Shown: positions 40,994 through 50,458, numbered from the stretch's first letter. The stretch is DNA of 64,000 bases from Nonomuraea africana (GCF_014873535.1 NZ_JADBEF010000001.1:2294001-2358000); one strand, 5' to 3'. The notes: generated from the letters alone by a model not told the origin. Numbers and translations are program-made.

Positions 40994-43900
40994 ATGTCGC
41001 GGCTGTCCTGCGTCCTGCTCGCCTGCGCGTTGGTCTTCGGCGTGCCCACTGTGGCTCATGCCGTACCAAAGGGGGGCAAGCCACAGATCGAGCCGGTGGC
41101 GCGGGTGGAGGTGCCGGGCGCGGCCCCCGCGGCCCCGGCGGGCGGGCCGTCGCTCGCGTCCCAGGTCGGACAGGACACGCCCAAGGGGCCGGGCGAGCTG
41201 CAGGTCACCGTGCCCGCGGGCCCCGAGCTGGCCGGCAAGGTCGCGGCGGAGGCGAAGCGGCGGATGGGCGCCGACAGCCCGTCCGCGGAGGCGATCCTGC
41301 CCGCGGACGCGCGCGACGGCCTCGGCCTGCTGCCGGTGAAGGGCACGCGCGCGCTGACGGGCGAGCGGGAGGGGGTGCCGCTGGTCACCTTCAGGCTGTG
41401 CGCGGCCGCCGAACGGCTGCCCGCGGCGTGCTCGTCGGCGCGGCCGGTGGCCACACCCGTGCAGGCCGACGTCACGGGCGACGGCCTGCCGGACCTGACC
41501 GCGACGCTGGTGCCGCGCAAGGCGGAGGGTGGCAGCGTGGGGATCGGCCTGGGTGTCGTCCAGCTGGGAGAGCCGGTCAGCGCGCAGGTGTGGGCCGAGT
41601 ACGGCGTCGGCGAGGGACGCGTGGTGAAGGTCGGCTTCGACGGCTACCGGCGGGGCACAGCCCTGTCGGGCCGTGACTGGGGCCTGTTCACCGTCGACCT
41701 GGCCGCCCTCGCCGAAGGCAAGATCGACGTACGGGCCACCGTACGGCGCAGCGACCCGGGCGCCTCCGTCGCGACCATCGCGGGACTGGAGGGCAAGGCG
41801 ATGCTCAGCCTCGGGCAGACGCCCGCGACCGAGCGTTTCGCCGCCCACGCCGCCTTCGACGGGGACAAGAGCACGCTGAGCGCCACCGCCTCCTCGCCCG
41901 CCCGCCTCGACGCGCTCGCCGTCGCAGGGGGGCGCCGGTTCACGCAGGTCACCGTCGACAGGATGGGCGCGGAGTTGACCGCCGAGCTGACCAGGCCGGG
42001 GGACGTCCGCTTCGCCAGCGCCGCGCCGATCGCCTCGGCCACCTTCCACGACTACCTCTTCCAGGAGGGCAGGCTGACGAGAGCCGCGGGGCTGTCGATC
42101 AAGCGGCTGCCCCGGGAGTTCCGCGCCACGGCGCGTTCCGGCGGGCTGTCGGTCACGGCCGGCGCGCCCCGGCCCAAGGCCGCGGAGCTCACCTTCTACG
42201 ACGCCGCACGCGACCAGACGCTCGTCCAGGCGAGCCTCACCGGCCTGCCGGCCAGGATGACGATCGAGCACGACGCCGCGGCCAACCGCGTCGTCCACAC
42301 CGCAAGCTCCGCGCTCGGCGGCTGCACCCTGCTGCTCCAGCGGGGCGGCGGCGCGATCGCGGGACTCGACGGCGACCACGTCACCATGATCAAGGATGGG
42401 CCGCGGCTCGGCGTCTCCGCCAGGCTGGCGCGGGTCGCGGGCTTCGACGTGACGTACGGCGCCGCACCGCGCGTCAAGCTCAGGCTCGGCTCGGGCGGCG
42501 GGCCGTTCGTCGGCGCGGCCGGTATCGACGGCAGGCACCTGGCCAGACTGGAGCTCTCCAACACACCCGCCACGCTCGAAGCCGAGCTGGACCCGGCCGC
42601 CCGCAGGGCCGTCTACGCCGCGGACGGCGCCATCGAGCGCCTGCGCGCCGCCTACGCCGACCCGGCTTCGGGCCTGAGCGTGGACGCGAGCGTGCGCGGG
42701 GTGCGGGACAGCGTGCGCGCCTCGTGGGAGCTCGGGCCCAGGACCAGCCTGGAGGTGCGCAGCCCCGCCAGGCTGGCGCGCGTCGACCTGCACGCGGCGT
42801 CGGGGCAGGGAACGCTGCGGGCCGGAGTGCGAGGCGTGCGCGGGCGGGTGTCGGTCGTGGCCGACAGCGTGGCCAGGCGGCTGGACTGGACGGCCGACGC
42901 CCCGGTGACCTCGGTGACCGCCTCGGCCAGGGCGGGCGACCTACGCGCGGCCGTCAGCGCCACTGGCGTCCCGGCCCGCTGGCAGGCCACCTGGGGCGCC
43001 CCCGCGCAGGGCACGACGCCCACCCAGAGCACGACACCCGCCCAGAGCACGACGCCCACGCAGAGCGCGACGCCGACGCCCACGCAGAGCGCGACGCCCG
43101 CGCAGGGCGCGGCCGGGGAGGCGGTGAGCTTCCGCGGGCTGTCCGGTCCGATCGGGTCGGCGACGATCGCGGTGGCCAACCACGCGGACGCCACCGCGCC
43201 CAAGGGCCCGCACCTGGCCGCCCACCACGACACGACCACCGGCAGGTTCGACGCCAGCGCCCGCCTCGACGAGCTGCGCACCGCCGACCTCGCGATGAAC
43301 CCGGCCCGCACGGGCTTCCACGCCGACGTGCGAGCCGCCCGCCGTCCGGTCACGCTCGACGCGGACCTGCGCACCGCGGGCGGTCAGCGCTGGGGCGCCC
43401 TGGCCACCGTCGGCCCCGCCCCTGGTCGCGTCGCCGTCTCGACAGAGGGCGGCCGACTCACCTACGAGGGGAGCGAGGTGGCGCTCAAGGGCCGGGTCTG
43501 GCTCGGCGACTCCGCCGCCATCGCCGACCCCCCGCACGTGCCTGGCGGGCTCTCCCTCGTCGACGGCGGCACCCGCGACCGGCCGGGCCTCAAGGGCTAC
43601 GTCGACGTGCGCGGACTGCCCGGCACGGTGCGGGTCGACCTGGCCAGAAAGACCTTCACCTTCGCCGGATTCCGTCCGGAGGGCCGCCGGCTGGCGCTCT
43701 ACCTCGACAGCTCGGTGCTGGCCCCGGTGCCGATCAGGGCCAGCGCCACCCTCACCGGCCTGCCGTCCGCGATCACCAGCATGACGGTCGGCCCCATCGG
43801 CGTCGAGGGTAGATCCGTGACCGCCGCCTACACCATCCTGCCGCCCGCCACGCTGGGCACCCTCGACGTCCGCGCCGAGGCCGACGGGGGCGGGCTGCGC

Positions 43901-44995
43901 GGGCGCGTGCTCGTCGACCCCGTTCCCGCCACCGTCTCGATCACCGGCCGGTACGGCGGGCAGACCCGCGTCAGGGTCCGCAACTCCGCCCCCGTCAAGC
44001 GCATGGAAGCGGCCGTGACCATGGACGGGGCCACCGGCCTGCTCCGCTTCACGGACGTCCCCGCGGTGTTCGGCATCGACGCCGACACCAACCCCAACGG
44101 CCTGCAGGTGCCTCAGCTGACCTACAAGGCGGACGCAGGCACCCTCGACGGCCTGCTCGCCGTCCAGGCCGCGCTGGTCGAGAAGGCGTACCAGCCGCCG
44201 CAGGGCCGCCTGCTCGACACCGTCCTCGAGGTCGGGGACCTGGCCCAGGAGACCACGGCCAGGCTCAACCCCGACCTGTCCATCGACCTGGTGTCCAAGC
44301 CGACGCCGACCAGGCTGCTGCGGGCCCGCACCGGCCTGGACCTCGCCCCCGTCGCCGCGCGGAAGGTCGCGGCCCGCAAGGACGTGCCCTACGCGGGCGG
44401 GTTCCTCGCCTACCAGCTCGACGGCAGCTTCGGCCTGGGCCGCAGCAGGATCGAGGACGTCACGCTTGCCGTCCACGGGATGTCGTGGCTGCGGGTCCGC
44501 CCCGGCAAGGTGCCCTTCGGCGGGTCCGCGCCGGCCGCGGCGGGCTTCGTCTCGCCCGGGTTCGAGGGCGGCTACGACCGGCTCGACCTGCGCACCGCGG
44601 GCGTCGACCTGCGGCCGGACGTCAAGCTGGACGTGAAGGTCACCAGGAGCGTCGGCCCCGACGTCTTCGACGAGAGCGTGCGGATCGGGCCCGCGACGTC
44701 GCTGCGGCTGCGCCGCTACGACCAGCGGATGCGGCCGATCAGCTCCAGGCAGGCGGTGAAGGCGGGCAGCGTGCCGCTGGCGTGCGTGACCGTCGACACC
44801 AAGCCCGGCCTGGTGCCGGCCCGCCGCGGGGGCTCGCTGACGCTGCGCGGCGCGGACGGGCCGCAGGTCGTCTCGCTCCTCGACGCGGGAGGCCAGACCC
44901 CGGGCTACGCGGTCGACCTGCTGGCCTCCTTCATGTCGCCCTTTCCCGGGGCCGACTGGAAGGTGGCCTCCGTCGACCCGGGCGGCTGCCGCTAG
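40994..44995 (+). CDS. Large secreted repeat protein of unknown function (1333 residues)
   Basis: I do not recognise this family. An N-terminal signal peptide (LSCVLLACALVFGVPTVAHA) marks it as exported. The body is built of beta-rich segments that alternate a 'GLPA/GVPA/NTPA + basic strand' turn (TGLPARMTIEHD, NTPATLEAELD, TGVPARWQATW, RGLPGTVRVDL, TGLPSAITSMTV, DPVPATVSITG) with short strands, suggesting a long repeat fold. At about residues 674-706 a Thr/Pro/Gln/Ser linker encoded by a minisatellite splits it. No catalytic motif was found. ATG 40994 is preferred over ATG 40985 because GGGGGA lies nine bases before it. No operon partner: the next gene is more than 200 bases away. Confidence 0.72.
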   Translation: MSRLSCVLLACALVFGVPTVAHAVPKGGKPQIEPVARVEVPGAAPAAPAGGPSLASQVGQDTPKGPGELQVTVPAGPELAGKVAAEAKRRMGADSPSAEAILPADARDGLGLLPVKGTRALTGEREGVPLVTFRLCAAAERLPAACSSARPVATPVQADVTGDGLPDLTATLVPRKAEGGSVGIGLGVVQLGEPVSAQVWAEYGVGEGRVVKVGFDGYRRGTALSGRDWGLFTVDLAALAEGKIDVRATVRRSDPGASVATIAGLEGKAMLSLGQTPATERFAAHAAFDGDKSTLSATASSPARLDALAVAGGRRFTQVTVDRMGAELTAELTRPGDVRFASAAPIASATFHDYLFQEGRLTRAAGLSIKRLPREFRATARSGGLSVTAGAPRPKAAELTFYDAARDQTLVQASLTGLPARMTIEHDAAANRVVHTASSALGGCTLLLQRGGGAIAGLDGDHVTMIKDGPRLGVSARLARVAGFDVTYGAAPRVKLRLGSGGGPFVGAAGIDGRHLARLELSNTPATLEAELDPAARRAVYAADGAIERLRAAYADPASGLSVDASVRGVRDSVRASWELGPRTSLEVRSPARLARVDLHAASGQGTLRAGVRGVRGRVSVVADSVARRLDWTADAPVTSVTASARAGDLRAAVSATGVPARWQATWGAPAQGTTPTQSTTPAQSTTPTQSATPTPTQSATPAQGAAGEAVSFRGLSGPIGSATIAVANHADATAPKGPHLAAHHDTTTGRFDASARLDELRTADLAMNPARTGFHADVRAARRPVTLDADLRTAGGQRWGALATVGPAPGRVAVSTEGGRLTYEGSEVALKGRVWLGDSAAIADPPHVPGGLSLVDGGTRDRPGLKGYVDVRGLPGTVRVDLARKTFTFAGFRPEGRRLALYLDSSVLAPVPIRASATLTGLPSAITSMTVGPIGVEGRSVTAAYTILPPATLGTLDVRAEADGGGLRGRVLVDPVPATVSITGRYGGQTRVRVRNSAPVKRMEAAVTMDGATGLLRFTDVPAVFGIDADTNPNGLQVPQLTYKADAGTLDGLLAVQAALVEKAYQPPQGRLLDTVLEVGDLAQETTARLNPDLSIDLVSKPTPTRLLRARTGLDLAPVAARKVAARKDVPYAGGFLAYQLDGSFGLGRSRIEDVTLAVHGMSWLRVRPGKVPFGGSAPAAAGFVSPGFEGGYDRLDLRTAGVDLRPDVKLDVKVTRSVGPDVFDESVRIGPATSLRLRRYDQRMRPISSRQAVKAGSVPLACVTVDTKPGLVPARRGGSLTLRGADGPQVVSLLDAGGQTPGYAVDLLASFMSPFPGADWKVASVDPGGCR
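43013..43110 (+). repeat. 18-bp coding minisatellite (TTPTQS linker)
   Basis: Five variants of an 18-base unit such as ACGACGCCCACCCAGAGC, one with a 6-base insertion, encode TTPTQS, TTPAQS, TTPTQS, ATPTPTQS and ATPAQG in the linker of the large secreted protein. Being in multiples of three bases, copy-number change would keep the frame. Confidence 0.85.
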
Positions 44996-45211
44996 GACGC
45001 GCGACCGCCGACCTTGGCGAAGAACAGCAGACGCCCGTCGGCACCACGTCCTGGGTCGATTCATTCCGCGTCAGCAGGGAGAAGCGTCGAAAGGTTGCGG
45101 GGTCAGGCTCACAAGCGTTCACGACGCTTGGGGACCCGGGGTCGCTGTCGCCACCATTCGGCGAGTGCGGCACGATCGACCCCTGCCACCTGACCCTCCG
45201 GAGGTAACGAA

Positions 45212-46147
45212 GTGATCCGCCCGCCTGCCCTGCGTCCCGGCGACCGCGTGGCGGTGATCGCCGCCAGCGGCCCGCCCAACCAGGCCAACCTCGAACGCGG
45301 CCTGCTCGCCATGGAGAGCGTGGGGCTCAAGCCCGAGGTCTTCAGCGCCGTGCGCGCGGGCGGCACCGAGTACGACTACCTGGCCGGCGACGACGCCACC
45401 CGGGCCGCCGAGCTCACCGCCGCGCTGGCCGATCCCGCCTTCGCCGCCGTCTTCTGCGCCGGCGGCGGGTACGGCATGCAGCGCACGCTCGAGCTCGTCG
45501 ACTGGAGCGTCATCGACCCGGCCAGGCCCAAGGTCGTCGTGGGCTACTCCGACGTGACCGCGTTGCTGGAGGCGATCGCGGTCAAGCTCGGCTGGGTGTC
45601 GCTGTTCGGCCCGATGGTCGCCTGCGACGGCTTCTACCAGGGGCCCGGCCAGTACGACTTCGACCAGCTGATGCGGCTGATCTTCACCCCCGCGGAGGTC
45701 AAGGAGCTGACGTTTCCCGACTTCAGGACGGTCGTCCCCGGGGTCGCCGAGGGCATCACGCTCGGCGGGACCGTCACCCTGCTGGCCGCCTCCCTCGGTA
45801 CCGACACCAGCCTTCCCGCCCGCGGCGCCATCCTCTTCCTCGAGGACGTGGACGAGGAGCTGTTCCGCCTCGACCGCTACGTCACCCAGCTGCGGCGCGC
45901 CACCTACAGCGACGGCGTCGCGGGCATCGTCCTCGGCACCTTCACCGACTGCGGCGACCCGCGCGACGTCGAGCGCATGCTGGTCGACCGCCTCAGCGAC
46001 CTCGGTGTCCCGGTCATGGCGGGCGCCGACATCGGCCACAACGTCGCCATGCAGACGTACCCGATCGGCGTGCGCGCCCGCCTCGACACCGTGAAGGGCA
46101 CGCTCACCTTCCTGGAGCCCGTGCTGACCGAACCCGAGGAGATGTAG
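45212..46147 (+). CDS. LD-carboxypeptidase (S66 family)
   Basis: A 311-residue S66 serine peptidase. Nucleophile Ser113 lies in GYSDVTALL, the catalytic Glu in FLEDVDEELFRLDR, and the His in GADIGHN; the N-terminal GDRVAVIAASGP is typical. The family cleaves the L,D bond of murein tetrapeptides or related peptides during wall recycling; no signal peptide is seen, so cytosolic. GTG 45212 follows CGGAGGTAACGAA, a strong Shine-Dalgarno. Convergent with the cyclase-domain gene. Confidence 0.88.
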   Translation: MIRPPALRPGDRVAVIAASGPPNQANLERGLLAMESVGLKPEVFSAVRAGGTEYDYLAGDDATRAAELTAALADPAFAAVFCAGGGYGMQRTLELVDWSVIDPARPKVVVGYSDVTALLEAIAVKLGWVSLFGPMVACDGFYQGPGQYDFDQLMRLIFTPAEVKELTFPDFRTVVPGVAEGITLGGTVTLLAASLGTDTSLPARGAILFLEDVDEELFRLDRYVTQLRRATYSDGVAGIVLGTFTDCGDPRDVERMLVDRLSDLGVPVMAGADIGHNVAMQTYPIGVRARLDTVKGTLTFLEPVLTEPEEM

Positions 46148-46155
46148 CGAGGCGG

Positions 46156-47127
46156 CTACTGGCGGGGCGCCCTGGTCAGGAGGGAGGGGCGCAGTTCGCC
46201 CAGGCCCTTGGCCGTCATCGGTTCGGCGGGGGTCAGGGCGAAGCCCGCCGTCCCCGTCAGTCCGCCGGCCAGCTCGGGATCCACCAGCACCCCGCCAGCG
46301 GGCGCCAGCGAGGTCAGCCTGCTGGCCAGGTTGACGGTCGTGCCGAACACGTCGCCCATCCTGCTGATCACCAGGCCGAGCGCGAGACCGACCCGCAGGT
46401 CGGGCATCGCCCGGTCGGGCGCGTGCACCTGGATCAGGCGCAGCGCGATCTCGGCGGCCACGGCCGCGGAGTCGGCGACGAACAGCACCGAGTCGCCCAG
46501 GGTCTTGACCACCCTGCCGCCCGAGGAGGTGACCACGTCGGCCGATCGGCCCTCGAACCGCTCGACCAGGCCCGCCAGCTCCTTCTCCGGGATCTGGCGG
46601 CTCATCCTGGTGAACCCCACCATGTCGGCGAAGCCGACGGCCAGCCGTACGGTGCCGACCTCCTGGTCCACGATGCGCCCAGCGGCGGAGGCGAGCTGGC
46701 GCCGCCAGGTGTAGACCAGCAGCTGCTCCAGCGAGGGCACCACGCGGTCGGCGCGCGCCCGCCACGCCGTCGACCGCTCGGCCAGCGGCACGCCCGCCTG
46801 GTCGAGCGTCTCGGCGCCCAGCTCGGCCTGCGACTCGGCCAGCGCGGCCGTCGCCCTGCCGAGCGCCCTGGTGACCAGCAGCATGTGCTCCTCGTCGTAA
46901 CTCCCGTCGCCGACCAGGCTCACCAGGGTCCTGAGCGCCTCCACGTCGGCGTCGGTGAAGACCACCGCATCGTCGGCGACGTTCGCGAACCCGAGCGCCC
47001 GCCAGTAGCGGCGCGCGCGGTAGACCGGCACGCCCGCCATCGCCGCCACCTGATGACTGGTGTAGCGCGCGGGCTGGCGGAGAAAGGCCTCCGTCAGGAG
47101 GTCGATCTCAGGGTCATCGACCGTCAT
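46156..47127 (-). CDS. Adenylate/guanylate cyclase domain protein (class III)
   Basis: A 323-residue cytosolic protein. The N-terminal part (about 15-65) resembles a MerR-like winged helix (TSHQVAAMAGVPVYRARRYWRALGF), and the C-terminal class III cyclase domain starts at VGFADMVGFTRMSRQ (first metal Asp) and contains GGRVVKTLGDSVLFV (second Asp) and GDVFGTTVNLASRL. Such proteins make cAMP or act as regulators. ATG 47127 is chosen over ATG 47154 because CAATGT, a -10-like hexamer, sits four bases before it and the upstream codons form the shared promoter gap. Confidence 0.82.
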   Translation of the reverse strand: MTVDDPEIDLLTEAFLRQPARYTSHQVAAMAGVPVYRARRYWRALGFANVADDAVVFTDADVEALRTLVSLVGDGSYDEEHMLLVTRALGRATAALAESQAELGAETLDQAGVPLAERSTAWRARADRVVPSLEQLLVYTWRRQLASAAGRIVDQEVGTVRLAVGFADMVGFTRMSRQIPEKELAGLVERFEGRSADVVTSSGGRVVKTLGDSVLFVADSAAVAAEIALRLIQVHAPDRAMPDLRVGLALGLVISRMGDVFGTTVNLASRLTSLAPAGGVLVDPELAGGLTGTAGFALTPAEPMTAKGLGELRPSLLTRAPRQ

Positions 47128-47134
47128 GGGGACA

Positions 47135-47163
47135 TTGCACCACACACCCGGCATAGTTAGCGT
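47135..47163 (+). promoter_or_regulatory. Promoter of the isomerase/oxidoreductase pair
   Basis: TTGCAC 47135-47140 and TAGCGT 47158-47163, 17 bases apart; the ATG at 47172 follows after eight bases, so the mRNA is probably leaderless. It overlaps the promoter of the divergent cyclase-domain gene. Confidence 0.5.
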
Positions 47164-47171
47164 TCATCATC

Positions 47172-47861
47172 ATGAGGTCTTATGCCGTGCAGCTCTACAC
47201 CCTCAGAGACCACCTGGCCGCCGACCCCACCGCAACCCTCACCAGGCTCGCCGCACTCGGTTACGAGGCGGTCGAACCGTTCGACCTGACCCCTGTCGAG
47301 GGGTTCGAGGTCCCTTCCGCCCATGCCCCGCTGCTCGGCCCGAACAGGGACGACTACCTCAAGGTCGCGGACACCCTCATCGTGCCGATGGTGCGGCCCG
47401 AGGAGTTCACGACCGAGGAGGGGATCAGGCGGACCGCCGACGCGCTGAACGCCGCCTCCGCGTGGGGAGCGGGCCACGGCGTCACGGTCGGCTACCACAA
47501 CCACCACTGGGAGCTGGCCTCGCGGGTCGGCGGGCGGCCCGCCCTGGAGGTCCTGGCCGACCTGCTCGACCCCGCCGTGGTGCTCGAAGTGGACGTCTAC
47601 TGGGCCGCCGTCGGCGGCGCCGACGTGCCCGCGCTGCTCGGCAGGCTCGGCGAGCGGGTCCGGTTCCTGCACGTCAAGGACGGCCCGGCCACGCTAGGCG
47701 AACCGATGACCGCGGTCGGCTCGGGCACGCTGCCCATCCCCGACATCCTCGCCGCCGCCCCGCAGGCCAGGCGCGTGGTCGAGCTCGACAGCTGCGCCAC
47801 CGACATCTTCGACGCGCTGGCCGACTCCCTCGCCTACCTGCGCGAGGTGGAGGGCCGGTGA
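47172..47861 (+). CDS. Sugar phosphate isomerase/epimerase family protein
   Basis: A 229-residue TIM barrel of the xylose isomerase-like/IolE-type family: SYAVQLYTLRDHL start, GYHNHHWEL (metal and substrate His), LEVDVYWA (Glu/Asp), FLHVKDG (His) and VVELDSC (Glu). It is shorter than typical members (about 270) but keeps the metal ligands. The stop overlaps the GTG of the Gfo/Idh gene. The pair probably acts on a keto-inositol or 3-keto-sugar; substrate unknown. Confidence 0.83.
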   Translation: MRSYAVQLYTLRDHLAADPTATLTRLAALGYEAVEPFDLTPVEGFEVPSAHAPLLGPNRDDYLKVADTLIVPMVRPEEFTTEEGIRRTADALNAASAWGAGHGVTVGYHNHHWELASRVGGRPALEVLADLLDPAVVLEVDVYWAAVGGADVPALLGRLGERVRFLHVKDGPATLGEPMTAVGSGTLPIPDILAAAPQARRVVELDSCATDIFDALADSLAYLREVEGR

Positions 47862-48928
47862 CCGGGATCGCCATCGTCGGCTGCGGCAACATCAGCCAGC
47901 AGTACCTCACCAACCTGACCTCCTTCCCCGAGCTGAACGTGATCGCCTGCGCCGACCTCGACGTGGACCGCGCGCGGGCCGTCGCCAAGGAGTACGGCGT
48001 GCCCGTCGCGGGGGAGGTCGCGCAGGTCGTCAACCACCCCGACGTCGAGATCGTGGTCAACCTGACGGTGCCGGCCGCGCACGCCGAGGTCGCCGCGGAG
48101 GTCGTCGCCACGGGACGGCACGTCTACAACGAGAAACCGCTGACCCTGGACCCCGCCTCCGCCCGTGACCTGCTGGAGGCGGCCCAGGCGGCGGGGGTCA
48201 GGGTCGGCTGCGCGCCCGACACCTTCCTGGGCGCGGGGCTCCAGACCGTCGCCCGCAGCCTCGCCGCCGGCGACATCGGCACCCCGTTATCGGCGATCAC
48301 GCTCCTGCAGGGCCCGGGACCCGACCGCTGGCACCCGAGCCCCGAATTCTTCTTCAAACCGGGCGCGGGACCGCTGTTCGACATGGGCCCCTACTACCTG
48401 ACCGCGCTCGCCGTCCTCTTCGGGCCGGTGACGAGAGTGGCCGCCAACGGCAGCAGGGCGCACGCGCGGCGGCGCGTCGGCTCGGGCCCGCTGGCCGGCA
48501 CCGTCTTCGACGTGGAGGTGCTCACGCACGTCAACGCCCTGCTGGAGTTCGCCGGCGGACAGCGGGCCACCACCGTGTTCTCCTTCGACTCGCCGCTGTC
48601 GCGCGGCGACTTCCTCGAGCTCACCGGCACCGAAGCCACCCTGGCCGCGCCCAACCCGAACAACTTCGACGGCCCCGTACGGCTGCGCCGCACCGGCGCC
48701 CCCGACTGGACCGACCTGCCGGTGCGCGGCAGCACCGCGGGACGGGGCATCGGGGTGCTGGAAATGGCCCGCGCCATCGCCGAGGGACGGCCGCACCGGG
48801 CGTCGGGCGAGCTGGCGCTGCACGTCGTGGAGGTCATGACCGCGATCCTGACCTCGGCCGAGGAGTCCCGCTTCGTCCCCGTCACCTCCACCTTCACCCC
48901 GCCCGAACCGTGGGAGGCCGCCATCTGA
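47858..48928 (+). CDS. Gfo/Idh/MocA family oxidoreductase
   Basis: A 356-residue NAD(P)-dependent sugar/inositol oxidoreductase. Cofactor loop GIAIVGCGNIS, the EKP motif with catalytic Lys (YNEKPLT), and the later GPLFDMGPYYL with the conserved Asp-x3-Tyr region are present. GTG 47858 overlaps the isomerase stop (GTGA). Gfo/Idh proteins beside IolE-like isomerases commonly interconvert keto-sugars. The 1717-residue protein at 52196 carries a DUF1080 (3-keto-disaccharide hydrolase) domain, a possible functional link, which is inference. Confidence 0.87.
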   Translation: MTGIAIVGCGNISQQYLTNLTSFPELNVIACADLDVDRARAVAKEYGVPVAGEVAQVVNHPDVEIVVNLTVPAAHAEVAAEVVATGRHVYNEKPLTLDPASARDLLEAAQAAGVRVGCAPDTFLGAGLQTVARSLAAGDIGTPLSAITLLQGPGPDRWHPSPEFFFKPGAGPLFDMGPYYLTALAVLFGPVTRVAANGSRAHARRRVGSGPLAGTVFDVEVLTHVNALLEFAGGQRATTVFSFDSPLSRGDFLELTGTEATLAAPNPNNFDGPVRLRRTGAPDWTDLPVRGSTAGRGIGVLEMARAIAEGRPHRASGELALHVVEVMTAILTSAEESRFVPVTSTFTPPEPWEAAI

Positions 48929-48940
48929 GGTCGTGACCGC

Positions 48941-49440
48941 CTACGAGATCCGCCGGCTGTGCTCCTCGATGACCCGCGCCACCAGGCCGGGAGCGCGCAG
49001 GTGGCGGCCGTGGCCCTGCTTCGGGAGGGTCACCCGCTCGCTCGCGGGCAGCACCCCGGCCAGGGCGTTGGACGGCGGCGATCATCCCGACCAGCCGGGC
49101 CTGGGACGGCGGTAGCCGTACGACGCCGCGCAGGAAGATCCTGAGCGCCTCGCCCGTACGCCCGCGCGCGAGGGCGGCCCGGGCCGCCGCCGTCGCCGCG
49201 CCGCCCAGCGACGTCCCGACCACGACGGGCGGCTCGTAGAGGACCAGCCCGGTGAAGGCGGCGCCAGACACCCACGAGGACGACCCGCTCCAGCCATAGC
49301 TGGCGGTACTCGACCTCGGTGACGTCCTGAAGCTCCGTGGAAAAGGCCCGCCACACGGCGGAGCGCATGGCGCTCTTCCAGATCCAGCTCGCCGAGCTCG
49401 ACCGTTCGGACGTCCCAGAATCATCCCCGACATATGGGCC
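48941..49440 (-). pseudogene. Alpha/beta hydrolase pseudogene
   Basis: Minus-strand fragments in different frames belong to one hydrolase: DVTEVEYRQLWLERVVLVGV near the start, then FTGLVLYEPPVVVGTSLGGA and GEALRIFLRGVVRLPPSQARL, and finally ASERVTLPKQGHGRHLRAPG ending at TAG 48943-48941, where GHGRHL would be the catalytic His region. The segment with the nucleophile is missing and at least two frame changes are needed. It lies head-on against the Gfo/Idh gene. Confidence 0.6.
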
Positions 49441-49453
49441 GTCAGTCACCTGG

Positions 49454-50146
49454 TTAACCGGGCAGTACCTTCACGTTGCCCGCGCCCGAGCGAATGATGA
49501 TCTTGCGCGGCGAGCCGGGGTCGTCGGTCACCTTCACCTCGGCGTCGCCCGCACCGACCTCGGCGGTGACGTCGTAGGAACCCCGCGGGAGGTGGAGCGT
49601 AGCATCGCCCGAGCCGACCGTCACCTCGACGTCGTCGGGTGCGCCGGCGAACTTCAGCTCGAGGCTGCCGGAGCCGGACTCCGCGACGACGCGCTTGGCG
49701 CCGAGGCCGTTTCCGTCGATCGTGCCCGCGCCCGCCTTGGCCTCGACCTCCCCGGTCAGCGAGCGCAGCGTGAGGTCGCCCGAGCCGGTGTCACTCTTGA
49801 CGCGAAGACCCTTGGGAACCTCGATCGTGTAGTCGACCCAGCAGCTGTCGCCGCTTTCGCAGCTGTAGGCGAGCTCGAGCGTGTCGCCCTTCACCTCATG
49901 CGAGGTCTTGGGCTCGCGGTCGCGCCAGTGCCGCTTCTCCGTGACCTTGATCCCGGTCCTGTCGACCTCGTTGACCACGACGTCGCCGGCACCGCTCATG
50001 ACGTCCAGGCCCGCGACCTTGTCCGACACCTCGTAGGTCTCGGTCTTCTCGTCCGATGCCCTGCCCATACCGACAAAACCGCAACCCGTCAGCGCCGTGC
50101 CGGACAGCACCAGCGCACCCAGGGCGATCACGCCTTTTCGCTTCAT
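49454..50146 (-). CDS. DUF4097-type beta-strand repeat lipoprotein
   Basis: A 230-residue lipoprotein: signal MKRKGVIALGALVLSGTALTG with Cys about residue 22. The mature part is a repetitive beta structure with recurring S/T-G-x-G-D/N motifs (SGAGDVVV, DTGSGDLTL, KAGAGTIDG, ESGSGSLEL, TVGSGDATL, EVGAGDAEV, RSGAGNVKV), as in DUF4097 adhesin-like domains. Two Cys (SCESGDSCW) may pair. ATG 50146 is chosen because it opens the signal peptide. Function unknown; cell-surface exposed. Confidence 0.8.
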   Translation of the reverse strand: MKRKGVIALGALVLSGTALTGCGFVGMGRASDEKTETYEVSDKVAGLDVMSGAGDVVVNEVDRTGIKVTEKRHWRDREPKTSHEVKGDTLELAYSCESGDSCWVDYTIEVPKGLRVKSDTGSGDLTLRSLTGEVEAKAGAGTIDGNGLGAKRVVAESGSGSLELKFAGAPDDVEVTVGSGDATLHLPRGSYDVTAEVGAGDAEVKVTDDPGSPRKIIIRSGAGNVKVLPG

Positions 50147-50458
50147 GTCTCCATGCTCTCCCGGGGAAGGAAAAGGCGGCATCGGGGATCGCCCTTGCCT
50201 TGTCCTGGACCAACCCCGTGAAGTAGCGTCCCATGATCCAGAACTAAGTTTCCATGATGCGGAAAGAGGCTCCAATGGAGATCGCCGGCCCCATGCTCGA
50301 CCGGTCCTCCAGGAGCAGGCCGCCCGTCCGCCCGGCGCCACGTCACTCGACCCTCTGATCGCGCTCCTGGACGGTGACGCCGAGGCACCGCTGATCGTGG
50401 CGTTGAGGGAAGGATACTCAGCGCACGGCGACGCGGCCTTCGAACGGGCTCCAGGCCA
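50147..50458. other. Gap without a supported gene
   Basis: No reading frame here shows family similarity or a good start. The gap contains two ATCATGG repeats on the minus strand about 20 bases apart (near 50230 and 50250). It presumably carries the promoter of the DUF4097 lipoprotein gene; no clear -35/-10 pair was found. Confidence 0.3.

Noticed and set aside
44996-45211. Minus-strand coding fragment (ADGRLLFFAKVGGRAS to a TAG)
   Set aside because: Only about 23 codons free of stops and no family recognised; too weak to annotate.
47128-47154. Longer N terminus (MPGVWCNVP) for the cyclase-domain protein
   Set aside because: These codons coincide with the shared divergent promoter, including a -10-like hexamer just before ATG 47127.
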